Shown here piece by piece: positions 29,880-36,596 of a stretch of 64,000 nucleotides of DNA. Under the pieces are notes generated by a model, which was not told the origin of the DNA, did no database searches, and was given only the letters and a program-made list of their open reading frames with translations. The first letter of the stretch is position 1. Every line of letters starts with the position of its first letter. The stretch is from NCBI GenBank assembly GCA_021323335.1, contig JAJTCN010000019.1:1-64000 (forward strand), written 5' to 3'. This DNA is from Ramlibacter sp. (GTDB lineage: Bacteria; Pseudomonadota; Gammaproteobacteria; Burkholderiales; Burkholderiaceae_C). The position numbers were made by a program, and so were the translations under genes.

Positions 29880-30755
29880 ATGAACTTCTCCTGGCTCGAG
29901 GATTTCCTCGCGCTCGCCGCCAGCGGCAACTTCTCGCGGGCCGCCGAGGAGCGCCACATGACGCAGCCGGCCTTCAGCCGGCGCGTCCGGGCGCTGGAGG
30001 AGTGGCTCGGCACGGAGCTGTTCGACCGCAGCGCCCAGCCGGCCGTCCTGACGCCGGCGGGCGAGTGGTTCCGGCCGCAGGCGGAGGAGTTGCTGGCGCG
30101 CGTTGCGCTGCTGCCGCCGCAGGCCCGCGCCACCGCGCAGGCCAGCGCCGCCACCTTGCGGCTGGCCGCGACCCATGCGCTGTCCTTCACTTTCCTGCCT
30201 TCCTGGCTGCAGCGGCTGGAGCCGCACGCATCGGGCGGCCCGATCCGGCTGGTCTCCGACGTGCTGCAGCGCTGCGAGGTCCTGCTGGCTCAGCACCAGG
30301 TGCAGTTCGTGATCGCCCATGCGCCGGCGGGCGCGGGCGGTGAACTCGATGCGGCGGGGGCGCCTTCGGTGGTGATCGGCGCGGACGTGCTGCTGCCGGT
30401 GCACGCACACGGCGCGCCCGAGCGCGCGCTGCTGGGTTTCAGCGACGAGTCCGGCCTCGGCCGCATCGTCCGGCAGGCTCTGGGGGCCGAACTCGCCGGG
30501 GCAGGGTTGCGGCCGGTGTTCACCGCGCATCTCGCCTCGGTGCTGAAGTCCATGGCGCTGGAAGGCCGGGGCCTCGCCTGGCTGCCGGAATCGATGGTGC
30601 GCGACGAACTCGCGGCGGCGCGCCTGCAGGTGGCCGGGCCGCGGCACTGGCGGATCCCCGTGGAGATCCGCCTGTATCGGGATCCCGCGCCGCTGGGGGC
30701 GTATGCGGAGGCGTTCTGGCAGGCGGCGAGCCTGCAGGGAACGGCCGCGCCATAA
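29880..30755 (+). CDS. LysR-family regulator divergent from the tartrate dehydratase gene
   Basis: 291 residues. The N-terminal winged helix-turn-helix is typical (FLALAASGNFSRAAEERHMTQPAFSRRVRALEEWLGTELFDR) with the effector-binding domain after residue 90. The TGTAGxAC-free 90-nt gap to tarD contains no obvious palindrome, but the divergent layout is the classic LysR-target arrangement, so it probably controls tarD in response to tartrate or a related hydroxyacid. Its stop codon overlaps the T-tract of a minus-strand terminator. Confidence 0.88.
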   Translation: MNFSWLEDFLALAASGNFSRAAEERHMTQPAFSRRVRALEEWLGTELFDRSAQPAVLTPAGEWFRPQAEELLARVALLPPQARATAQASAATLRLAATHALSFTFLPSWLQRLEPHASGGPIRLVSDVLQRCEVLLAQHQVQFVIAHAPAGAGGELDAAGAPSVVIGADVLLPVHAHGAPERALLGFSDESGLGRIVRQALGAELAGAGLRPVFTAHLASVLKSMALEGRGLAWLPESMVRDELAAARLQVAGPRHWRIPVEIRLYRDPAPLGAYAEAFWQAASLQGTAAP

Positions 30756-30787
30756 AAAATCCCCCGGGGCACTGCTGCCCCGAGGGG
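30754..30787 (-). terminator. Strong Rho-independent terminator pointing left, with no minus-strand gene to its right
   Basis: On the minus strand a stem of CCCC-CGGGGC type paired through loop AGCAGT (one bulged base) is followed by ATTTTTT. It cannot terminate the plus-strand LysR gene, whose transcript would lack the U-tract, so it implies a minus-strand transcript from the 30.79-31.0 kb region. Confidence 0.7.
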
Positions 30788-30960
30788 ATAAGTAGCCGGG
30801 AAAGAAACTTGAAAAAGAACCCGGCTCAGGATGTGAGAGTGCAAATGGCGTGCGGGGTTCCTTCGATTCGCGGGCCCGCCAGCCATGCGGCACTTTGCCA
30901 ACACCACCATTCGTGAATTTGTCACGAGGCCCGCGGCAGCCGGGTGACAAGCCGATTTCT
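30758..30960 (-). ncRNA. Candidate small RNA in the 333-nt gap between lysR and the FtsH-like gene
   Basis: The gap 30756-31088 holds no convincing coding sequence. Reading the minus strand toward the terminator there is a hairpin with 7-bp arms (AGCCGGG/CCCGGCT, 30794-30800 and 30820-30826). Its 19-nt pyrimidine-rich loop (TTCTTTTTCAAGTTTCTTT) would be exposed to pair with GA-rich ribosome-binding sites. A short linker ACTTAT and the terminator follow. This is the layout of Hfq-type regulatory RNAs. The 5' end and promoter are not resolved; the right boundary is a guess. Alternatively the region is only the leader of the downstream gene. Confidence 0.4.
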
Positions 30961-31005
30961 CTTGTCGCTTGTGCGGAACCCTTTCTGTAGGATGACTCTG
31001 ACAAG
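30919..31005. repeat. Cluster of TTGTCAC/GTGACAA-type repeats upstream of the FtsH-like gene
   Basis: TTGTCAC at 30919-30925 and GTGACAA at 30944-30950 form a 7-bp inverted repeat; CTTGTC at 30961-30966 and GACAAG at 31000-31005 extend the series. They could be sites for a regulator of the gene starting at 31089. Confidence 0.35.
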
Positions 31006-31088
31006 AAGGGTCGTTTCCAGATGACCGCTTCGCCCCATTTCTTGCCAGCCGGCGCGCCGCGCGCGACGGCGATTCGACCAGGAAGACC

Positions 31089-33203
31089 ATGTCCGAACTC
31101 ACCGCCAAGGAAGACACCGCCGAGAGCGCCGGCGCAGGCCCCGGCGCCCCGAGCGTCTGGCTCAGCATCAAGAAGCTGGGCTCGCGCCTGTCCGACTGGT
31201 TCACGATCCAGTCCACCGCCGTCAAGATGCTGGTGATCGCCGTCGCGGTCCTGATCCCCGTGACGGCCAGCTACTCCTTCGTGCTGTGGCAGCGCCAGGC
31301 CGCCGTGGCCGAACAGGTGAAGGCGATGTCGGGGCAAGCCGGCGGCGACGCCCTGTGGACCCTGAACGAAAAGCTGCCGGTGGTGTTCGGCACCGGTTCG
31401 GTGCTGGGCTTCCTGGAGCGCAACCCGGTGGACAGCATCACGGTGATCTACAAGCCGCTGATGTGGAACGTGTCCGAGCGCATCCTCCTGATCGAGTCGG
31501 GCGGCAAGCAGTACGCCTGGTACCCGAGCGACATGGAGACCAAGATCTTCGCCGACAAGGCCGTCACGGCGTCCTGGGGCGGCAAGCTGGTGTTCATTCC
31601 GCGCGGCGAACTCAGCGCCACCAGCCTCGGCATGCTGGACAAGCTGGACGAGCGCTTCGCCGGGGCCCGCCCGCAGTCCGAGAAGGACGGCTGGAAGGCC
31701 GGCGTCAGCGGCGCGCTGTCGGCGGCGCTCACGCTGGGCCTGCTGGGCTTCCTCGCGTTCCACCTGAAGGGCCAGTTCAAGTCGCTGCGCTTCATCGAGC
31801 CCACCCAGGTGCACGGCTCGATCGAGGACTTGGTCGGCATGGACGACATCAAGAAGGAAGTGCGGCAGATCAAGGACCAGTACGAGCGGCGCGCCGAGTA
31901 CGCCGAGTACGGCATCAACAAGCCGTTCAACGTGATGTTCAGCGGCCCGGCCGGCACCGGCAAGACCAAGCTGGCGAGCTACCTGGCCAAGGAGCTGAAC
32001 CTGCCGATCCTGTTCCACTCCGCGGTGAACCTGGAAACCGGCTTCGTCGGCGGCGGCGCCAACACGCTGTCGCGCATCGTCTCGATGGCCAAGCGCCGCA
32101 AGCGCTGCATCGTGTTCCTCGACGAGGCGCAGGACCTGTTCATGAAGCGCGGCGGCCACCGCAAGTTCGACGACGACACGCAGAACATGCTGCTGGCCAT
32201 CCTGGACGGCGTGCGGACCAAGGCCGAGGCCGAGATCATCTGGATCGTCGCTTCCAACTTCAACAGCGAAACGATGCCGATGGACGAGGCGATGCTGCGC
32301 CGCTTCCAGATGAAGGTGGACTTCCGCCTGCCGAACAAGGAAGAGCGCCGTTCCATCATCGAGCACTACCTGGGCCAGCGTTCGGAGAAGGTCGGGAACA
32401 CCCTGGACATGCGCCACCTGGTGGAGATCACCGAGGGCCGCAGCCCGGCGGACCTGGAGACCATCGTCAACCAGGCCGGCATCACCGCGGTGCAGGCCGG
32501 CGAGCTGATCGACACCGACACCTTGATGCAGGCCGCCGAGCGCGTGATGGTGGGCAACGTCAACAGCAACACCACCAAGGAGCGCGAGCGGGACCGCCGC
32601 ATCATCGCCATCCACGAGTGGGGCCACTTCCTGGTCGACTTCGAGCTGGAACGCAAGCGCGCCGGCAGCGACTGGGAGAAGCTGCAGGCCGAGATGAAGA
32701 CCATCAAGATCTCGCTGAAGGCCAATCCGCGCAACAACGCGCTCGGCTTCGTGTTCCACAAGCAGGGCTCCAACCTGCTCAAGACCAAGGCCGACATCGA
32801 GCACGACGTGCGCGTGCTGCTGGGCGGCATGGCGAACGAGGAGCTGTTCTTCGGCGAGGAGGGCACCACCAACGGCCACGCGGTGGCCGAGATGGGCATG
32901 TACCGCAAGACGCGGCTGAATTTCGGCGCCCTGAACGAAACCGCGTCGCGCACGGTGGACGACGAGACGCGTTCCATCATGGAGATGCAGAGCGAGCGCC
33001 TCTACGGCGAGACCAAGGCGACGCTGGCGCGGCTGAAGCCGCTGACCGAGCACCTGGCCGGCAAGCTGATGGAGCACGGCGAGATGAGCCTGAAGGACGC
33101 CCTGTTCGAGATCCGCTCGTTCGAGGCGGCCTGCTTCAGCTTCGACTCGAAAGTGGGGCTGAACGGCGCGATCGCGCAGACGCCGGCGCCGGACGCGGCC
33201 TGA
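31089..33203 (+). CDS. Divergent FtsH-like membrane AAA+ metalloprotease
   Basis: 704 residues. Two membrane helices (about 46-66 and 207-226) enclose a periplasmic part, as in FtsH. The AAA domain has Walker A GPAGTGKT at 286-293 and a Walker B IVFLDEAQD at 342-348 (FtsH has DEID). The arginine-finger region is EAMLRRF rather than DPALLRPGRFD. The zinc site is HEWGH at 509-513; the third ligand normally supplied by a later Asp is not obvious in EEGTTNGHAVAEMGMYRK. A separate canonical FtsH would be expected elsewhere, so this is probably a specialised paralogue with a narrower substrate range. It is monocistronic with a strong terminator. Confidence 0.82.
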   Translation: MSELTAKEDTAESAGAGPGAPSVWLSIKKLGSRLSDWFTIQSTAVKMLVIAVAVLIPVTASYSFVLWQRQAAVAEQVKAMSGQAGGDALWTLNEKLPVVFGTGSVLGFLERNPVDSITVIYKPLMWNVSERILLIESGGKQYAWYPSDMETKIFADKAVTASWGGKLVFIPRGELSATSLGMLDKLDERFAGARPQSEKDGWKAGVSGALSAALTLGLLGFLAFHLKGQFKSLRFIEPTQVHGSIEDLVGMDDIKKEVRQIKDQYERRAEYAEYGINKPFNVMFSGPAGTGKTKLASYLAKELNLPILFHSAVNLETGFVGGGANTLSRIVSMAKRRKRCIVFLDEAQDLFMKRGGHRKFDDDTQNMLLAILDGVRTKAEAEIIWIVASNFNSETMPMDEAMLRRFQMKVDFRLPNKEERRSIIEHYLGQRSEKVGNTLDMRHLVEITEGRSPADLETIVNQAGITAVQAGELIDTDTLMQAAERVMVGNVNSNTTKERERDRRIIAIHEWGHFLVDFELERKRAGSDWEKLQAEMKTIKISLKANPRNNALGFVFHKQGSNLLKTKADIEHDVRVLLGGMANEELFFGEEGTTNGHAVAEMGMYRKTRLNFGALNETASRTVDDETRSIMEMQSERLYGETKATLARLKPLTEHLAGKLMEHGEMSLKDALFEIRSFEAACFSFDSKVGLNGAIAQTPAPDAA

Positions 33204-33219
33204 GCGCCTGCCGGGAATG

Positions 33220-33249
33220 AAAAAAGGCGGCCGCCCGGCCGCCTTTTTT
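33220..33249. terminator. Bidirectional Rho-independent terminator
   Basis: AAAAAAGGCGGCCG and its inverted copy form a stem flanked by A and T runs. It serves both the FtsH-like gene and the convergent DUF2059 gene. Confidence 0.85.
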
Positions 33250-33262
33250 CCGTCTTGCCGGG

Positions 33263-33853
33263 TTACTTCTTCGCCGGCGGCTTGGCGCCGGCCTGCGGCG
33301 CGGGTGCGGCGCCGGCTGCGTTGGGCGTGATGCCCAGGCGGCGGGCGATGCTCTCCTCGAGCGCGCGAACCTTCGGCTCGACCTGGGGGCGGGTGTCCGC
33401 CACGACTTTCTCGGCCAGCACCTTCTGCATGTCGCCACCGAGCTGCTGGAACTTGGCGAAGGTGGGGGATTCGAGCATGGCGGCGATCTGCTTGAGTTCG
33501 TCCTCGGTGAACTTCTCCTCGAGCAGGGCGCCGACGGTGGACGGCGCCAGCCGCGCGGCGCGCTCGCGCACGATCGGCGTGGTCTCGTCGACGAAGCGGC
33601 GGGCATCGGCCTGGATGTCCTTGGCCACGGCTTCCCGGCGGTCCGCGGCGACGCGGGCGGGCAGGGCGGCGCTGGCGCGGGCCATCATCTCGAGCGCGGG
33701 CTCCTCGACGAGGCCCCGGGCGAGCTGGTCGATGCCGGGCTGCTGCGCCTTCAGGATGCGCGCGGCGAGTTCCTTCTTGGCGGGAGTGGACTGGGCCTGC
33801 ACGCTGGTGCAGGCGACGGCGATCGCGAGGATCAGCAGGGTTTTCTGGAACAT
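33263..33853 (-). CDS. Exported DUF2059 protein
   Basis: 196 residues from ATG 33853. Cleavable signal peptide (TLLILAIAVACTSVQAQ) then an all-helical domain (ILKAQQPGIDQLARGLVEEP, EEKFTEDELKQIAAMLESPTFAKFQQL) that fits DUF2059, and a low-complexity Ala/Pro/Lys tail. Predicted periplasmic, function unknown. A TAAACT -10 ends exactly 6 nt before the ATG and no Shine-Dalgarno is present. Confidence 0.8.
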   Translation of the reverse strand: MFQKTLLILAIAVACTSVQAQSTPAKKELAARILKAQQPGIDQLARGLVEEPALEMMARASAALPARVAADRREAVAKDIQADARRFVDETTPIVRERAARLAPSTVGALLEEKFTEDELKQIAAMLESPTFAKFQQLGGDMQKVLAEKVVADTRPQVEPKVRALEESIARRLGITPNAAGAAPAPQAGAKPPAKK

Positions 33854-33859
33854 CGGGGC

Positions 33860-33865
33860 AGTTTA
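33860..33865 (-). promoter_or_regulatory. Candidate -10 element of the DUF2059 gene, 6 nt before ATG
   Basis: On the minus strand TAAACT is followed by GCCCCG and ATG 33853. Confidence 0.5.
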
Positions 33866-34034
33866 GCCGCTGTCCCCGGCGTAACAAGGCGTTTACGAGC
33901 TTGGCCCTTCGCCGCGCTGCTGGGGTGTCCTACACGGTGGGAAAGCGTGGGCGGACGGGATCGCGGTCGCTTGTCTTGCCGCGCTTGCGTGACCGCCGAC
34001 CTAACCTGCATGCATCGGCTAGGAGGAACTGACC

Positions 34035-34217
34035 ATGTCCGAAGACGCAGGCAAGATGATGGACCACGAACAACTGCTGATCCACCTGGAGCCCGCCTGG
34101 GAGCGCCGCAACTGGTGCAACTGGCTGGGCTGCAGCGAAAGCGAGCTCGAACACGCCGTGACGTACGTCGGGCACGACCCCGACAACGTGCGGCGCTTCC
34201 TGCGCCAGGCCCGCTGA
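34035..34217 (+). CDS. Small DUF3606-like protein
   Basis: 60 residues from ATG 34035 with RBS aggagg. The core LEPAWERRNWCNWLGCSESEL then VTYVGHDPDNVRRFLRQ follows the pattern of DUF3606 proteins, in which a W-x4-G-C segment and a V-G-x4-V-x3-L tail recur. Such proteins are abundant small cytoplasmic proteins often seen with stress genes. The role is unknown. Confidence 0.7.
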   Translation: MSEDAGKMMDHEQLLIHLEPAWERRNWCNWLGCSESELEHAVTYVGHDPDNVRRFLRQAR

Positions 34218-34239
34218 CCCCGGGGGCCGCGGATGCGCC

Positions 34240-34245
34240 TAGACT
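34240..34245 (+). promoter_or_regulatory. Candidate -10 element before the DUF2868/DUF3482-like gene
   Basis: TAGACT ends 8 nt before GTG 34254 and lies downstream of ATG 34233, which argues that GTG 34254 is the true start. Confidence 0.4.
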
Positions 34246-34253
34246 CGGGCGCA

Positions 34254-36596
34254 GTGGAAGACGGCATCCTGCACCTCGATGAAGCCAGCGCGCGGCAGCT
34301 TGTCCTGGTGCGCGCGATCGAGGACGTCGACACGCAGGGCAAGCTGCTGAGCGACGTGGAGCGCGAGCAGCTCGAACGGGATGCGCTCGCCGCCAGCCGC
34401 CCGCCGTCCGGCGGCGTCGACCCTGCCGAATACCTGCGCCAGCGCGCCCGCCGCATGCTGGCGGCGGTGGAAAACCGCAATCCCCGCGTCGCTGCGCTGC
34501 AGGACCCGGAGCCCTGGCGACACTGGCTGATGGCCGGCCTGCCGGTGGCGGTCTGCCTCATCGGGGCGGCCATCGATCGCATCGACAACCCGCAGCAGGT
34601 GAACATGCTGTCGCCCCCGCTGCTGGGCGTGCTGTTCTGGAACCTGGCCGCCTACCTGCTGCTGGCCGTGTCCGTGCTGCTGCCGGCGCGGCTGGTGCCG
34701 CAGCTGCCGCTGGCCCGCGTGCAGCGCTGGGTGAGCGGGATCCCCGGCAACGGCCGCCGCACCGGACGCCTGCGCACCGATGTCCTGGCGCGCTTCCAGC
34801 AGCAATGGCTGCTGGCCACCGGCGCGCAGCAATGGCTGTGGGGCAAGCAACTGCTGCATCTCTGTGCCGCCGGCTGGGCCGTCGGCTTGATGTTCTCCAT
34901 CGTCGGCGGCGGCGTGGTGCGCGAATACCGCGTCGGCTGGGAGAGCACGCTGCTCGGGGTGGAGCAGGTCCACGCCTTCCTGCGGCTGCTGTTCGCCCCG
35001 GTCGTGGCCTTGCTGCCCTTCGACGCCTTCAGCGTCGCTGACCTGCAGCGCATGGCGTTCCGCTCCGGCGCCGCGATCGGGGTCGAAGAGGCCAGGCGCT
35101 GGATCTGGATGTACGTCGCGCTGCTGGCCTTGCTGGTGGTGCTGCCGCGGCTGCTGCTGGCGTCGGTGGCCGCCTGGCGCCGCCGCAGGCAGGGCCGGGC
35201 CGTGCGCATCGACCTGCGCGACGCGTACTTCGTGCAGCTGCTGGCGCGCGTGAGCCCGGCGCGCATCACCATCGGCATCCTCGGGGCCGGCCCGGCCCGC
35301 GAGCCGCTGATGCGCATGCTGCGCGAAGTGGCCGACCGCGCGCCGCCGGAACCGGCGGCCGCCTGGACGGTGCTGAGCACGGCCAAGGGGGACGTGCTGC
35401 GGGTGTTCGACGTGCCCGACGGTTTCCGCCCGCCGCCGCCCGCCGCCACTGCCGTCACCGCCGGGGCGACGGCCGCGCAGGCGTGGCTGCAGGACCTGAT
35501 GGCACGCTTCAAGGCGCCGGCGCCCGCGCGGCCGCCCGATGCCGTGCAGTCCACGCTGGCCGAAACCGACCTGATGATCCTGTTGCCGCAGCGCGTGGGG
35601 GACCTGGAGGGCGCCACGCGCCTGCTGCACTGGGTGGCGCAGCCCGCGCTGGTGCTGGCGCCGCGGGACGCGGCCCTCTATCGCGACGCCGTGCGCCGGC
35701 TCGGCATCGCGGCCGACGTCCTGCCGCTGGACGCCGCCACCTCGCACTGGATGGGCGACGCGCTGCTGCTGGATGCCGCCGCCGCCCGCATCGCCACCAG
35801 CAAGCGCGCCGGCTTCGAGCGGCTGGCCGCCACCTGGCGCGACCGCCATGCCGTGCGCTTCGCCGAAGCCATGCGGCTGCTGGCGACGGAGCTGGTGCGG
35901 GCGGCGCGGGACTCCGAGGAAGTGGGCAACGCCCCGGTCGGCCTGCGCCACCTGGTGAATGCGGCGGAGCGCGATGCCTCGCAGCGGGCCCGCGAAGAGG
36001 CGCGCGGCGCCTTGCTCCAGCGGGTGCGCGCCGGCGAGGCGGACGTCTTCGCGCGGCTGGTGCAGCTGCACCGCACCGGCAGCCCGGTCGCCCTGGTGGC
36101 GGCGGCGCGGCTGGAGCATGGCTTCACCGAGCAGCACACCGTCGACACGCCGCAGGCCGGCATGGCCGGCGCGGCGACCGGCGCCGCCATGGGCGCGGGG
36201 ATCGACCTGCTCACCGGCGGGCTCACGCTCGGCGCCGCGGCGGCGCTGGGGGCGATGATCGGCGGCGGCGCCGCCTACGTGGCGGCGGCGTGGAAGAACC
36301 GCACGGCGCCGGGCGGGCAACCGCACGTGCAGCTCGGCGACGAGCTGCTGCAGAACGTCGCCGAGAGCCTGCTGCTCGCCTACCTGGTGGTGGCGCACCG
36401 CGGCATCCAGGAGGACGGCGGGGACTCGCCGCCGGCCAACTGGCGCAGCGAGGTGATCGCCGCGGTCGAGTCGCGCCGGGAAGAGCTGGAGCGCCTCTGG
36501 CAGTCCGCGCGATCGGCCGCCGACGGCGCGGAGGCCGTGCAGCCCCTGGCCTCCGAACTGGAAAGCGTCGCGCGCGGGCTGCTCGCGCGCCTCTAG
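34254..36596 (+). CDS. DUF2868 membrane protein fused to a DUF3482-like domain with a degenerate P-loop
   Basis: 780 residues from GTG 34254; ATG 34233 would add seven. The N-terminal ~330 residues have the DUF2868 layout (ARQLVLVRAIEDVDTQGKLLSDVER, then four membrane segments). Residues ~340-780 follow the DUF3482 GTPase family: DLMILLPQRVGDLEGATRLLHW corresponds to the DxRDPVLxKHRDEL region, and a glycine-rich membrane-active stretch GAATGAAMGAGIDLLTGGLT precedes the end. Where DUF3482 proteins carry GHTNVGKTSLLR this protein has ILGAGPAREPLMRML, with no GK[ST], so GTP binding is probably lost. In related genomes the two domains are encoded by adjacent genes. It ends in a 4-nt overlap with a convergent kinase gene. 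Confidence 0.7.
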   Translation: MEDGILHLDEASARQLVLVRAIEDVDTQGKLLSDVEREQLERDALAASRPPSGGVDPAEYLRQRARRMLAAVENRNPRVAALQDPEPWRHWLMAGLPVAVCLIGAAIDRIDNPQQVNMLSPPLLGVLFWNLAAYLLLAVSVLLPARLVPQLPLARVQRWVSGIPGNGRRTGRLRTDVLARFQQQWLLATGAQQWLWGKQLLHLCAAGWAVGLMFSIVGGGVVREYRVGWESTLLGVEQVHAFLRLLFAPVVALLPFDAFSVADLQRMAFRSGAAIGVEEARRWIWMYVALLALLVVLPRLLLASVAAWRRRRQGRAVRIDLRDAYFVQLLARVSPARITIGILGAGPAREPLMRMLREVADRAPPEPAAAWTVLSTAKGDVLRVFDVPDGFRPPPPAATAVTAGATAAQAWLQDLMARFKAPAPARPPDAVQSTLAETDLMILLPQRVGDLEGATRLLHWVAQPALVLAPRDAALYRDAVRRLGIAADVLPLDAATSHWMGDALLLDAAAARIATSKRAGFERLAATWRDRHAVRFAEAMRLLATELVRAARDSEEVGNAPVGLRHLVNAAERDASQRAREEARGALLQRVRAGEADVFARLVQLHRTGSPVALVAAARLEHGFTEQHTVDTPQAGMAGAATGAAMGAGIDLLTGGLTLGAAAALGAMIGGGAAYVAAAWKNRTAPGGQPHVQLGDELLQNVAESLLLAYLVVAHRGIQEDGGDSPPANWRSEVIAAVESRREELERLWQSARSAADGAEAVQPLASELESVARGLLARL

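Noticed and set aside
29811-33887. Very long open frame on the minus strand across tarD-lysR-FtsH-like genes
   Set aside because: It is antisense to clearly recognisable genes, Arg/Ala/His-rich and without motifs: a by-product of high GC.
34233-34253. ATG 34233 as the start of the DUF2868/DUF3482-like gene
   Set aside because: No ribosome-binding site, and a TAGACT -10 lies just downstream of it; GTG 34254 fits better, though this is not certain.
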